A stretch of DNA of 64,000 nucleotides from Purshia tridentata (taxonomy: Eukaryota; Streptophyta; Magnoliopsida; Rosales; Rosaceae): contig QANT01006251.1 of the NCBI GenBank assembly GCA_003254885.1, forward strand, positions 1 to 64,000. Direction: 5' to 3'. A model generated the notes under the pieces. That model did no database searches. It was given only the letters and a program-made list of their open reading frames with translations, and had not been told where the DNA came from. Position 1 is the first letter of the stretch. Every line of letters begins with the position of its first letter. Shown piece after piece: positions 50,176 to 62,770 of this stretch. A program made the translations under genes and the position numbers.

Positions 50176-51387
50176 CAACTTTGGTTTGTGATAAGATTGA
50201 TGAAGGATACAATTTTAAGGGTTGAGCAGCTACTAGGGTCATCTTTTAGTCAGGAGAGCTGTTCAATTTGAGGGCAGAATATTGCCGTGTATAGTATATT
50301 TATTGGTCACGTTTTTGTTGTTCAGAGCTTCCACCAGTCAGTAAGCCAAGAATTTCAAGGGATCATTGGATTTTATTCTCAATGCAGAGGAGTAATTAGG
50401 CTTGGAGTTTATAATGCTGAAGGGTTCAGCCATATTTATTACTATTCTTTCGCCTGATGTGTCCATATAATGCATTTACCGGATGCAGTTAGGTTTGCCA
50501 CCTTTTTATCGCCATGATACAAAGAAAACAGTATCAGAACATCTTTTGATAGTATGACAGGTAGTTGTGAGTGATATTATAAAATACCGGTTGCTTTTTG
50601 GAGCAATCTTGCGGATTTTATTGTATTTCAGATTTGTACATAATTTAATCAAGTTTGCGTTAAGTGGTCTATTTCATTTTTGTGAAAAAACTTTTATTGT
50701 TTTTTTTTTATTGCCATTCTTTGTACATTTATACGAGTCAGTTGCAATCCAGTTGTCCTCCCGGGTGAAGTGGATGTTTTCACTTTTCAACATGTAAATA
50801 CTATTACAGAATAATACACGACCTTGTGAATATGGTTTACAGTTTTGCACAATTTAACCCTCCATACTGGTGTGTGTGATTATGTTTCTTGTTGATTAAA
50901 CATGCATACGAGATTATCCGATCATGTTCTCCATTTCTAATTTTAGATAATTTGGCAAAAAGCAAGGTTACAGCTCTCTCTAGGCCATGTTGTGGGGGTT
51001 GGGGTGGGGGTGGGGGTGCTCGTCATAACAATTCGATTGTCTCGTGTGAAATAGAAGCTTTTATTTAAAGGTAATACTAATACTACACATACATCACACA
51101 CTCATTCGTAGCACTCAGTGCTGAGGCAGTGTCAGTAGTCCAAAATTGCCAAGTATTCTTTTTCACCTAAAAATGTGCTGAAAGATTATGCTGTAAAATT
51201 GTTTACAAGACAACAAGATCATCAGATGCGACTGCAAAATCGTTGATTGATCATCATTTGCATTTCCTAAGAAATGACCAACTATGCCTTCCCAATCACT
51301 CTCTCTAGAGGCCCTCGCATTTGTATATATATGAAATTGCAGATAATTGACTAAAGATATCTCCCTACTATGAGAAATACATTATTT
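50176..51387. other. 3' spacer between convergent DUF810 and STT3A
   Basis: Holds both 3' UTRs, a G-quadruplex-type run (50994-51016), and AT-rich filler. No gene. Confidence 0.5.
50994..51016 (+). other. Potential G-quadruplex motif
   Basis: Four G-runs of 4-5 separated by loops of 1-2 nt (GGGGGTTGGGGTGGGGGTG...). This is a textbook G4 pattern, between two gene ends that point at each other. Confidence 0.7.
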
Positions 51388-54300
51388 TCAGTGCCAAGGA
51401 TTCTTTCTAGTTCCACTCCTTTTTGTGCTACTTGTTGAGCTTGATTTCTGCCAAGACAAAACAAAAACAAAAAATTACTAATTCCTGTTACAGCAATGGT
51501 AATAGGCCAAACAGTAATGATAGCTGTTACAATCTACAGAATATTAAGACTGGCTATCACACATACCGATTTTGGCTTTTTTGTCTTTCCTCGGATCCGG
51601 TTCTTTGGTGGTTTTAGTTTGTATATCCTAACCATCCAATGGTGAGTTGTGAATACCTAAATTGGATAAAACCCAAAACATAATCAGAATTAGCACAGGT
51701 ACTTCTCAGAGGAAAGCTCATCACTTGATGTTGTGTTGCTCAAATATATTGTGAAAGGTATTATAATATGTTCCATAGCTTGCACTTATTCTCAAATTAG
51801 AGATTTAGATCATCTGACCTCTTCAAAATGGGTAAGTTTGAAGTATTTCTTTCCAATTTCTGTTCGCCTCACCCTATCAAAGCCTTTACCATCTGTGTCC
51901 ACAAACCTGTAGTAAAAGAAGACAAGATGCACTGTATTACTAACAAGCTGGAACAAAAAAAACTCTACAAATGAATAACAAACTTTACGCAAATGCACAC
52001 CTGTAATAAGAGAGTTTGTACATGAGACAATTTAGCATGGTGGGGGTGGCCTGATTGTCAATCCGATACTGACCATCCCTCTTTAGACAGGAAGACAAGG
52101 TAAACATGATTAATGACTCAATAATAGCATCGATAACTTAAAAGTCTCCCAACAAAACTTTAATTGACATCCAGTTATCCCCAAAGAGAGAGGGAAAGAA
52201 AAAAGAAACTAGCGAAGGAAATAACTCACTAAGTAATCAGGTTCCTTGATATGAGGGAATACACCACCTCCGATACGAACCATCCACAAGAACTTATTAA
52301 TATCATCACTGGGGTAGCCAACAAGACCTGATAAGTAAATTCATACATCAGAATAAAGTTTTACTTTCTTTTATAAGAAGATCTCAGCATGTAAGAAGGA
52401 GCCAACCTCCGAAAACAACAAGGACATATTTTACATCCAACGAGTTAAAAATTTCCCAAGCTGCCTTTTCTGGAGAAGACATGGCAGTACCGACAGTTGC
52501 AATATGTGTGTTGTTCCAGGTATTATTGTCAACAATGACAGTGCGGTTAGCCATGGCAGTAGTTTGGTACCCATAATCCCACCAAGATGCAACCTGCAAG
52601 AAGTTTATAGCAAGAATGAAAATTAGTTCAAATCTTCCTTTGTCAAAGGACACAACTTAGTCTGTCAAAGACTAAATTGAGTTGGATACTAGGAGCAAAA
52701 ATAACATGGTGAAAAACTCACTTTATCATCCACCTCAGTGTTGTGGCTTAACCATGCATAAGCCTCTCTAAAATCATCAAAAACATGGAGACCATCATTT
52801 GAAGAAGATGTTAGAACAATAGATGGGGCTGAATAAGCTTCAGCTGCTGCCCAGACACAATGAACCTACAAAAAAAATGATAACTCAACTTCAGATGCCA
52901 TCTTTATCAATCAAAATTTCATTAAAGGAGGAAATGTGAGGGAAAAGAAGTATCTTCTGGATAAACTCTATGATATTGATAGCATGGCTTCCCATTTTAA
53001 ACATTTTTCACTTAAAGGAGACGCACATCCATTCACATTCTTACAATTGATTAGAAATATATTCCCCAGGAAATTGATTAAGGTCTGAAGGATGTATAAG
53101 TTCAAACACCATAACATACTAATATATACAGAATTCATGTATATGAGAACAGAATTGAGACATGGTTGAAATCATACAAAATAAAGTATAAAATTTATAT
53201 ACCACATAGAAGGCACCCAGCAACACAAGCAGAAAAATAGCAAGAATAGATCCTTCTAAAGGTAAAACCAGAAGCCTCTTCTCAATTTTAGATTTAATTG
53301 AAGGCTTTTCCACAGGTTCTTTTTCCTTCTTCCTGTTCTTTCTTGAAGGTCTCTCCTTCAATGTATCTCCACTTTTATCAGTCTTCGGCACTTCATTCTG
53401 CAGTACAGTGCTATCAGAACTTGTATCCCCTGCCTTAACAGTCAAAAAAGAAAAAGTTAGTGCTAGTCCTGAATAAGCTATTAAAAGGTTAGACAAATGT
53501 AAACCAACCAACAGTGTAAAGAAATCATGATTACATCAACTTGGGAAATTCCTGGTAAACCAGGTAACTGAAACTTGATTGATCGTGTGAAAACTTCAAA
53601 AGCTTCAGAGAGAGCAATCCCAGACGTGATGCATGCAGCTGGAGCTAGTACTAGCATAAGCCGCACCTGTAATATTAGCAAAAAATAATATTAACATGGA
53701 TTAACAGAAAGCTGGAAGAAAAACAAATTAAACTTAGCTGTGCCAAAAATAGTTCTAACCATGACTCCAGAGAAATATACTGAAGTTACAATATAAAGGA
53801 TCACAAAAGAGCTTGCATCCGATAAGGGTGAAAAGCACGCCTACCAACAGATATAAACCATAAAAACAGTCATTAGAAACATGGATACATAGGAAATAAA
53901 ATGAAACTAAAAAGCAAAATACGGTAACTTGGGAAATACAAAAGACAAAATATGGTTTGCAGATAGGGAACTTACAATAATGCCAGCTGGAACCAAGAAT
54001 GCCAAAACATTAATGTCCATAAAGTAAGAGGGCCAAGTAGGAGGTTGATGCTCACTAACACTAGCAATGATTGGTATGTACTTGCTTGCATAAGTTCTGA
54101 AATGAAAAAAATATATAAGACATATAGATGATGGGAAGTTGGGGTACATTTTCTCAGCTAGGAATAAACATTTCAAGTAATTTAAAAAAAGTTAAAGAAT
54201 ATAAACAGGTCAAAATGGTTTCAAACATCTCAAAGTTAGGAAGGCGCTGGCCTGGTAGGGACCAGAACAGGGAGGGAGGAGGGGGGGGGGGCAAATTCTA

Positions 54301-57300
54301 AAAGAGAAATACTAGAGTAGAGACACCAAAAAACCAATGATGTGACAGTGACTTTTTCACATTTGGTCCCACTTACTTTTTCAAGTGAACCCCATTTAAT
54401 TTTCGCAAATAACATATTACCATGTCATTTTCCAAATCACTTGGTATTCAAAATTCAGGATTTATTTTGGTGCTTATAGTATTAACTTGCCAGACGAGGC
54501 CCTCTAAATAAAAGAATTGGACCAAAGCCAGATATTAGAGCCATTTGGGAACCAGTAGCTCCAAAATAAGTTGTACCCATAATGAAAATTTCTGTTTATG
54601 ATCATGCTAGTTCATCGAGAAGACCAAAAGTTATCAAACAAAGAAGCACATAAATAGTGAATTATGTACTTACGGATCAAGTAGACTTAGACTTCTCCCA
54701 CTCCATCCCTTTGTTGGGCTTGAAGCTACCAAAGCTACAAGTACTGCTACAACAGCACAACATACTATCCTGAAAAATAAGTAACACAAGAGGAACAGAG
54801 ATCAATTGTGTGTTCAATGTGTGACACCGTGAACATATTTAAGATACAGAGCAAGTGAAGCATACAGGCCAATAGATAGAACAAGCATCACAGCCACTTT
54901 GAACATTTTTGGAGAGAGCATCCCTTTGATATAGTACACAAAAGCAACCACATGTATGATAATAAAAACCTGGAGACCAAAATTTAGCACCAAGAAAACA
55001 TGTTAAATAAAAAAAAGTAACATGACACAAGATACAAAGTACAAAAAATCTAGTTTCTGGACAAAATGAAGAAAATGGACAGTGAACTGCACCATATCAA
55101 TGACATCTATCACTTTTATCTAAGCTCATTTCTATTGTTAACTTTCAAAGAGCATGGTTTATAACATGTAGAATAATGGTCATCACAATGCAAACCTAGT
55201 AACAGGAAAACAGCAGCTTAAGCACGTATAACTCAGTAGGAAGATGTTATTCAGAGGATCTTTTTAAAGTAACCCATAGTAAAGACAAGCTCCAGTATCC
55301 AAAATGAAGAGTCAATCAGAAAATAAAGTGGCAATGCTCACCAAGAAGGATGCAAAATGTTCTGATGTCATAACCGCATTAAATCCAACTACAGGCACCA
55401 AAGCAGCTAGTAATGTTCCCAAGACAACCTGCATTGAAAAAGGTATGATTCAACAAGAACCAAGAAATGTCATTAATGAAATAGAGAGAATTAGCCCTAT
55501 ATCCCATCCTTGATTAGTAGTTAAGGAAGATGTTCTCAAAGATTAAGGAAAATGTGCAAGAAGATTCATTACTCTTGACAGTGAACCTAGTGTTTCAAAG
55601 ACAGCTAGCACAAAGTTCAAAAGAAAATGAACTATGTACAGAAATTTTTTCAAAACCTAGCAATTGATACATTAGACAACCGACATGGTAAATGAATATT
55701 GGTAAAGAGTTTTAGCAATCATACACTTGCCTTGTCACCCTTAGTTATCATCAAGAAATAGCAAAAATATTTACCATATCATTTGATCTTGTCACCTTAT
55801 TTTTCATCTTAACATTGCTACCTCAAAACTAGGCCTACTTTTGGATGTCTGTTCTTTTTCAAGGCCCAAGAATATTAAGATTCATTCTTAACTTTTAATG
55901 TCTATATGAATATTCCTCTTTTTTTTTTTTTTNGATTCATTCTTAACTTTTAATGTCTATATGAATATTCCTCTTTTTTTTTTTTTTTCTGAAAAAAGAA
56001 TATTCCTCATGTTTTCAATCATGGAAAGGTTCATCAGTATTGCAGCTACTTACAAGAGGAGCGTATGCAATGTATAGTCGAGAAGAGTAGCGACCAGTTA
56101 CAATGCACAGAAGCACATGCATAGGAATAAGGTTAATAATAAAAGTGTAGCCTCCCCAAGAGCAAACCTGAAACAATGAAACGAAAATAAATGAGGCATG
56201 GAATAGATAAGGTTGCAAGGGCAAAAACAACATTAGTACACAAACTTACCATGTAAAAGTATGCTATGGAATTAAGAGTTGCATAAAAGAGGGATCCTGT
56301 ATTCAGTGTCTGCATATAATGCAGATTGTAGTCAGAAAATATCGAAGCACATTATAGGTAATTCATGTAGTATATGCCAATGATATATCCATGGAAATCA
56401 AATCAGACGGTGAAACTTTTCAACAGTCAACAGAGTCGGATCATTCTCTGGAAAAAACCACATTTTGAGATGTTAAAAACCACCCAAAAGTATGAAATAA
56501 AGTTGTCTTTTACCAAATCTAACCTTTATATAAAGATAGAAAGTGAAGATCAAAGCAAAAATAGCCACAGCTTCATTGTCATAGCTTCCAGCCACAGACC
56601 GAGAAATATATGATGGGACCTACAAAAAAAAACATAAAAGGGCAGAGCTAAACCATTGTGCTTATCATTTCCATACATTTCAAGAAACTATATCAATCAT
56701 ATAGTACTGCACATTCTATACAAGCAGCCAAAACTCTGTGTAAAACATTGTCTCGTCCATCCAGATTTGGGAGACCACATATTTTACATTATAACCTCTT
56801 ATTGGAACAAAAAGGCTGGAATTATATATTATGAATGCATATTTTACACATTCATCCAGAAGCAGCTAGAACTCTATGTAAAACTTTGTCACATCCACCC
56901 AGTTGATGCCAGCATATTTTACATTAAGACATCTTTTTGGAATAAAAAGGAAAATATTTCATATTATGCCTGAGCAGAGCACCTTGGGGGATTACAAAAG
57001 CAATACTTTTCTGTTAAGACCAAACTCCAGAGTCTTTCTAGCCAGATGGAGTAAATAGCTCAAAGGTCTCAAAACATGACACACATTTTTATACATGATT
57101 CCGAAAGTAGTTACAGTTTAATGCTGCAAATATGTTGCACTGACACTATTTCAAAGTCTTAGTGACATTCAGCAATAAGAAACTTGTAGAGTTACGAATA
57201 CCCGATATGTAATTTACCATGGCCAAAAGAGCTGCAGCTGTTAGTCCAGCACCAGCACCCTTGACTTCCTGAAGAAAGAGGCAATTGAACATGATCAACA

Positions 57301-58579
57301 AATTGAAGTAAAAAAACTAAAATCCAAAAATAACTATGGCCTGAATACAAACCTGAGTCAGAAGGTAAGTTGCCCATGATGTGAAAGCAGAGAATATAGG
57401 TGCAGTAAATACACAAATAGTTTCCACAGAAAGAGGAATGTTTATTGAATTCAACAACCTGATAAAAGAGAGAATTACTCGTAAATATTGGCCAACATAA
57501 GAGTCGCTGTTAGTTAGTTCACTTTTTTTTCCTTTTTCTCCTTCAAGTACATAGTACACCAACCTTAGTAGTTAAAAGGAAAAAGGGAAAAAAAAAACAC
57601 TTTTCTAACATTTCTATTATAAATTGTAATACTCACCACCATAGGGTTCCTGCTGTCAAGGTCAATCCAGGGTAAACAGTTCCACCAATCACACGACCAA
57701 GAGGATACCTTCAAATGTAATTTTAGAAAACATTAACTTTATACTGCTGAATTACGTAACCTGTCAAAAAGGAAATCAAAACAAGAACTCTGTATGAAGT
57801 TTGATAAGCCACAACTAGTAGAAATTACCAGGTTCGGTCATCAAACCAGTTCCAAAAATCATATATTCCATTCTTTGTCAGAAACTGAAACCAACAAAGA
57901 ACGATGTCATCTTCTCTATAGTTTTCCATCATTGCAATATAACAAAATGAGCCAATTCATCATATGAACTTAAAATTTTCGAATAGATTTAATTGATCAG
58001 CAAACCTGAGTGACTCTGTAATTGAAATAAGGATCAAACTCGTGAATTACACTCTCGTATTTTATGACCTGTAGATCAATTCACAAAGCAACATGACCGT
58101 GAGTACTAACACACAGTCACACAGTTACTCTCCATTTGATTGCTGAGAAATGTGATTATGAATGATAAATCAAAATTTTATATCTTAATTTACAGTAATT
58201 AGAACTCAGCAATTATAAACAGACTAGACCAAAGTTAAACTGATTGCAACAATACCATTTAGTTCGGAAAAGTTATACACAAATACTTAACCGATAATAT
58301 ATGAATGCTTAAGTTGAATAAATATATTTATATGTAAATGAGAGTATATATAATTCTTAGTATTCATGCATTTTCAACGCTGCCAAATGACTACATTAAA
58401 TTGTATAGTAGCACACAATTAGATCTAGAAAGGCGAAGAAAATATAGTAATCTAGAGCTCACAGAGAAGAGCCGGATCGAGAATGCGAGAACGCCGATCA
58501 GGAGGAGGATGAAGAAGGAGAGAACATTTCCAAAAGCATGCCTCAAGGTTCTCTCGTTGGAGGGCTCCGAGGCCGCCAT
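51388..58579 (-). CDS. STT3A: Oligosaccharyltransferase catalytic subunit STT3A
   Basis: ER membrane enzyme that moves the Glc3Man9GlcNAc2 glycan from dolichol to Asn-X-Ser/Thr in nascent proteins. Twenty-three exons join in frame to 775 aa (Arabidopsis STT3A is about 779). Exons 1-6: 58579-58463, 58068-58006, 57884-57829, 57708-57637, 57458-57353, 57268-57218. The last three: 51906-51819, 51656-51567, 51447-51388. [20 protein letters not shown] fits STT3A. Catalytic landmarks: FDPYFNYR (Asp about 51), [11 protein letters not shown] (DNE about 169-171), [10 protein letters not shown] in the luminal loop, and [14 protein letters not shown] (about 579), followed by [13 protein letters not shown] sequons. 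The tail is basic and Ser-rich. One intron holds a MITE candidate, another a single N with a duplicated block; neither alters the coding exons. Confidence 0.95.
54271..54291 (+). repeat. G-rich run in an STT3A intron
   Basis: A GGGAGGGAGGAGGGG-type purine tract, ending in about 11 G, lies on the strand opposite transcription. It could form a G-quadruplex or simply be a slippage tract. Confidence 0.6.
54308..54483. mobile_element. Short MITE candidate in an STT3A intron
   Basis: The left end AATACTAGAGTAGAGACACC pairs with the reverse complement of the right end (AATACTATAAGCACCAAAAT) with a small gap, and the ACCAAAA word is shared. About 175 bp, non-coding; target-site duplication not found. 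Confidence 0.5.
55879..55988. other. 55 bp direct duplication around a single N
   Basis: The block from GATTCATTCTTAACTTTTAA through ATTCCTC and a T-run occurs twice back to back, separated by the only N of the window (55933). It lies in an STT3A intron. It looks like an unresolved assembly join at a homopolymer rather than biology. Confidence 0.75.
55963..56008 (-). mobile_element. Possible fifth micro-retroposon, different body
   Basis: GAATATTCCTC at 55963-55973 and 55998-56008 brackets a T-run followed by CTGAAAAAA. On the minus strand this reads TTTTTTCAG plus poly(A). The repeat is only 11 bp and the body lacks TGGCC, and the adjoining duplication makes the sequence uncertain. Confidence 0.3.
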
Positions 58580-59934
58580 TGACGGCCAAATCGAGCTCCG
58601 AGCTTGAAAGAGAGTGATGGAGAAGACTGAGGTCTGAGGAAGGGTTTTAATTCGAGGGCAGCCTGTGACTATACGAAGTGGGAGAGAAGACTTTGTAACA
58701 CTAAACAGAGAGAGAAGTTGATTTTCGGAACTACGAAAATGCCCCTGAAGGTTTGTCGAAATTAACGTACCTTTGGAGAAAACGCATTGCTCACTTGCTC
58801 TCTAGTCTCTAACTTGTGATTGGTCTCGCACTACGCAAAATGTCACGTGGCATTATATAATACGAGGGGTTGGAGTGTGGTATGTGGATCCATAAGTATT
58901 TATATAAATATGAATACACAGTGTATTTAAATCAATAATTATTAAATAAAATAAATATATATTGAAGCCAGTTCTTTCAGTTCATCTCTCCGGAGGAAGC
59001 CATCTCAGGATGACGGACGATGGCGCCTAATTACCCCATCAACTTACCATTTCAACTAATCCAATGGTATTGTCTTGAGTAAGCTTAATATCTAAGATTG
59101 GGGATTAATTAATTGATAAATGGTAGCTACCTATCCTTCTACTTTCTCTATTCTCCTGCTCATTAAATAGTGTCGTTGTACCTTATTAGGCAGTATAATA
59201 TGATGGTACCATTCGTTGTATGAATGACCCTTTAAATTTTTGTTTACTGCAGTATTATCTTCTTCATATTTGTGAAATAGTGTTTTTACATTTTTGTTTA
59301 CTGCAGTATATTCAGTATTTTACAAACGATATTATTATTCACTAGAGAAGAAGTGTAACGAAAAATTGTTATGGATTGAGGCAGTTCATGCAATTGATCT
59401 GCAAAACTTCTTGCAAGCTTATATAAATACCAAGTGATGTTGGTAACATAAAGCTTTTGATACATCTGTAAGTTCAAAGTATATCACCATCCAAAAAAAA
59501 AAATAATTAACACGTCATTTGGGAAGAATTACAAAGCTCAAGATTACCTCATAAAATTAGTACGAAAGAGGGAAGGAACATAGTGAGCAGGGGTGCTCAA
59601 AATAAGAAGAAACTAAAGTAACATTCAATTGCCAAGTGGAGTTCTTGAGCGATTTAAAATTTAGCAATTTATAATTCTCTTAATGAGCCTGTCCTTTTGA
59701 AGTTGGACATCCCATCTAATTAGTCTCCCGAGGCAGTCTCCTTACCACAGTTTGCCTGCAAGCAACATCCATGAGAACTCAAACATTACAAATAAAAGTT
59801 CAATTTTAAGGGGAGACTCACTGCTATAATCACTGTGAATAACATAAATAGTTAAGAAAGAATACCTTCATTGCAGTTATGGGTTTCTGGTGCTTACATG
59901 AAATTATGTTTGCAAAGCTGATGCCATGGAACTT
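58580..59934. other. STT3A promoter and SDS22 3' spacer
   Basis: The first 300 bp should hold the STT3A promoter and leader. The rest, up to 59934, includes the SDS22 3' UTR. No further gene is seen. Confidence 0.45.
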
Positions 59935-61965
59935 TTAAGCAAATATATGAGAATCAATTTGCTCTATATTTGGGAAGATTTGTCTCAACGAAGCAACATA
60001 GTTCGGAGATTTTGCCTGGAGCAGGAGATGCATGATCGAATTTAGAAAATCTTAAAAGCATATGAAATGCATTTGCCAACATACTTGCGAAGAATATTTA
60101 CACAAAAAAGAAGATGCAGAACCAATCATATTTCTATGTGTATTCTTAGTGTTTGCCAATCTTCGTGCCACATAAAAATAAGAACCTTTTTTCAATCTTT
60201 TACAATACACCCGTTCATAGAGACAGAGTAAGACTGTTCTGCCTTCATGGTACTACTGGACATGAAACCCCTAGAAGACAAAGACAGTTAAAAAAAATAT
60301 ATATATCATATAATTCATGCCTACCAAATCTCACATCCACCGTAACCAGACATTGGACTTCTAACAAACAATCATAAATGCTGCTACCACTACCTTTTAC
60401 CACTATTGATTTTTCGGCAAAACATTAGAGGCGCATGAACTCTCACCGCTTAAAATTTCTGAACAGGCTAATTTTTAAGTTACTTAAACTGCGGGCTAAT
60501 CATTTTGAAACAATACAATAGTAAAAGGTTCCAGATAACCATACACATGGATTGTTTGCAAAGTAGATAGTAATGAGCTTCTCTCTTGAACCAGCAACAG
60601 CTTCAGCAATCCCTTCAAGTGACTCTACTTGGTTGTCATTGAGCCATAGGTCTTCTAACCTATACACAAGATTACCATCAGCAAGTATAATCAACAATGA
60701 AAGGTAATACATCATTAGAGAAAAAATAAAATGGGAAATACATACATTGTTAGGTTTGGAATATCTTCAACTGATTTTAGCTTATTAGATGATACATCCA
60801 GGACACGGAGATTGACTAAGGTCGAGAGGCCTTCCATTTTTGAAATACCATTATGACTCAGGTACAGTTCCTCTAGAGCAACACACTCCTGGAAAAGGTG
60901 GGGAGAGCAAGTTTCAATATTTATAAAACAAATGCATTCGAGAGTTTGTCTCCAACCAATTACGGGGACAAAACGAAACCCGTACCTCAAATCCCGTCAT
61001 AGAAGTTAAGCGGTTGCTTTGCAAGCTAATCTTCTTGATGCATTTTAGCCCACACAAATTCACTTGCTTAATACGATTCCGCCCCAGCCACAGCTCTTGT
61101 AAATTTGTCATGTTTTGCAAACTCTGCATCACCTGAATTGGCACCACACATACCCAAAATTGAGCCTTTACTCCAACAAAAATTCTTAAAACTCCAAAAT
61201 ATCAATCTATCAGTGTTTTCATTTTATTTTAGTATACAATCACTAAGAGGTTGGGAAACTACATTACAATATTGACATATACTGATATACATAATTTCAA
61301 AAGCTGTACAAGATAACTAACCCGTAATCGGTTGGAACCGAGCTCGAGAATTTGCAGTTCATGGAGGTGGTCGATCTCTTCGATCTTGGCAACTTCATTT
61401 TTGGACACATAGAGTTCCTTTAGGGTGCTGGAGACCTTGGACAATCCATGTAACGACGTAATCTCGTTGAACGAAACATCGAAAACCAGAAGCTTCTTGA
61501 ATATGCTGACATCAGGTACTTTCATTAGCTTATTATCCCTCAGCACCAACTCCTGCAAGCCATATATTAACTAGTTTTCCCGGGAACCAAACAAACCGCC
61601 AAGAAAATCACGTGTAATTAAAAAAAAACACACAAAAGTAATTTTAGAGAGGTTGGATTAAATACCTCGAGATCGGATAGGGCGTCCCAGCTAGATATCG
61701 GTTCCACGGCGGCATCGTCGATCAGGTTTTGGCGGAAAGAGAGCTTTTTGAGGTTCGAGAGGGTTGCAATCCGAGTGTCCAAGCATGAGAGCCGGTTCGC
61801 CGTCAGGTCTATCTCGGTTAGACTCGGGGGTAACTCGACCGATTCGAGGTCGTGCAGCTGGTAGCTGGTGAGATCGAGGGCCGTCGACGAAGAATCGTCC
61901 TCCGCCATTGGATTTTCGTTCTCTTCCGGGTTCGGACCCGGTGGTGCTCGGGTCTGGTCGTCCAT
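59935..61965 (-). CDS. SDS22-like protein phosphatase 1 regulatory subunit (LRR)
   Basis: Leucine-rich-repeat regulator of PP1 (PPP1R7/SDS22 type), resembling Arabidopsis At5g19680; it binds the PP1/TOPP catalytic subunit in nucleus and cytosol. Exons 61965-61666, 61552-61322, 61132-60986, 60888-60746, 60659-60545 and 60015-59935 join to 338 aa. An acidic N-terminus (about 1-40) precedes about ten SDS22-type 22-residue repeats, for example LTEIDLTANRLSCL, LVFDVSFNEITSLHGL, LKELYVSKNEVAKIEEI, LQELWLGRNRIKQV, LEELYLSHNGISKMEGL and LRVLDVSSNKLKSVEDI. It ends with the LRR-cap sequence NPCAKSPNYVASLRQIFPNI and EQIDSHIFA. The start is the first ATG in the leader (MDDQTRAPPG). It is divergent from APC3 at 62771. 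Confidence 0.9.
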
Positions 61966-62770
61966 TGAAGAGAATGGTATTCGCAAGGTTGCGTTTTGCA
62001 GTTTTTTGTCATATTTTTTTTTCCCGTTATTTTGGCTTTTATTTGCGGCTTTTTCTCAAAAAACAAATAAAAATCCTGGGGTTGGGGTTGGGCATTACCC
62101 GACCCTGCTGAAAATTTCACATATGGCCCGGTCCAGTTGGGCATATTTTCTTTTTTTTTTTTTTTTTTGGCCAAGCAGTTGGGCATATTTTCAAGCCTGT
62201 TAATATTTACCAAATTTCTTTTTGTCTGAATATGACCCATATTATTAGAATATAAGGACTTCCATTTATGTTCTTTAACATTTAATTATATAAAAATAAT
62301 TAAATGATTTTTGATATAAACGATTTTTTATAAAAATGATTCTAAATAAAGACATAAAAAATAAAAATTTCAAATTAAATGTCCTTCAAATGTTCAATAT
62401 AAGCTTTTTCAAATGTCCATTAACAATACCTTTTCTCAAATTTTTTTCAGCAAAGAAAATAAACTTTGCTATGACTATTTAGTATTTGCAAATCCATTTA
62501 TAAATAAAATAGTTTTTTTAATTTATTTTTTGGTAAATACTTTTACTTAGGTTCTTACTGTTGAAGCGTAATCTAATAAATATCCAGTTTTTGTTTTGTG
62601 GCACGTAATATTTGGAAACAAAAAGAAAATCACCTGACGTGTGATTTGAAATTGGAGATCGCACGTGCCGGTGCCGCCCTGATTTGAACCCAAAACCAAA
62701 ACCCCTCTCTATCACTCTCTCTCTCTCTCTCTCTCAAACTCGCTCTCCATCTTCACGAATCAAAGCAACC
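61966..62770. promoter_or_regulatory. Divergent promoter region of SDS22-like and APC3 genes
   Basis: The 805 bp between the two start codons holds both promoters, a micro-retroposon (62134-62192), an AT-rich middle, and a (TC)n run (about 62706-62735) next to the APC3 start. Confidence 0.5.
62134..62192 (-). mobile_element. Micro-retroposon insertion, copy 4: CTTGGCC-poly(A), minus strand, 17 bp TSD
   Basis: CAGTTGGGCATATTTTC occurs perfectly at 62134-62150 and 62176-62192. The 25 nt between them reads, on the minus strand, CTTGGCC followed by eighteen A. This is the cleanest copy. Confidence 0.75.

Noticed and set aside
59700-59790. Alternative terminal exon for the SDS22-like gene (AG acceptor, then ANCGKETASGD and stop)
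   Set aside because: The exon at 59935-60015 supplies the conserved LRR-cap ending and stop, so this one is not needed.
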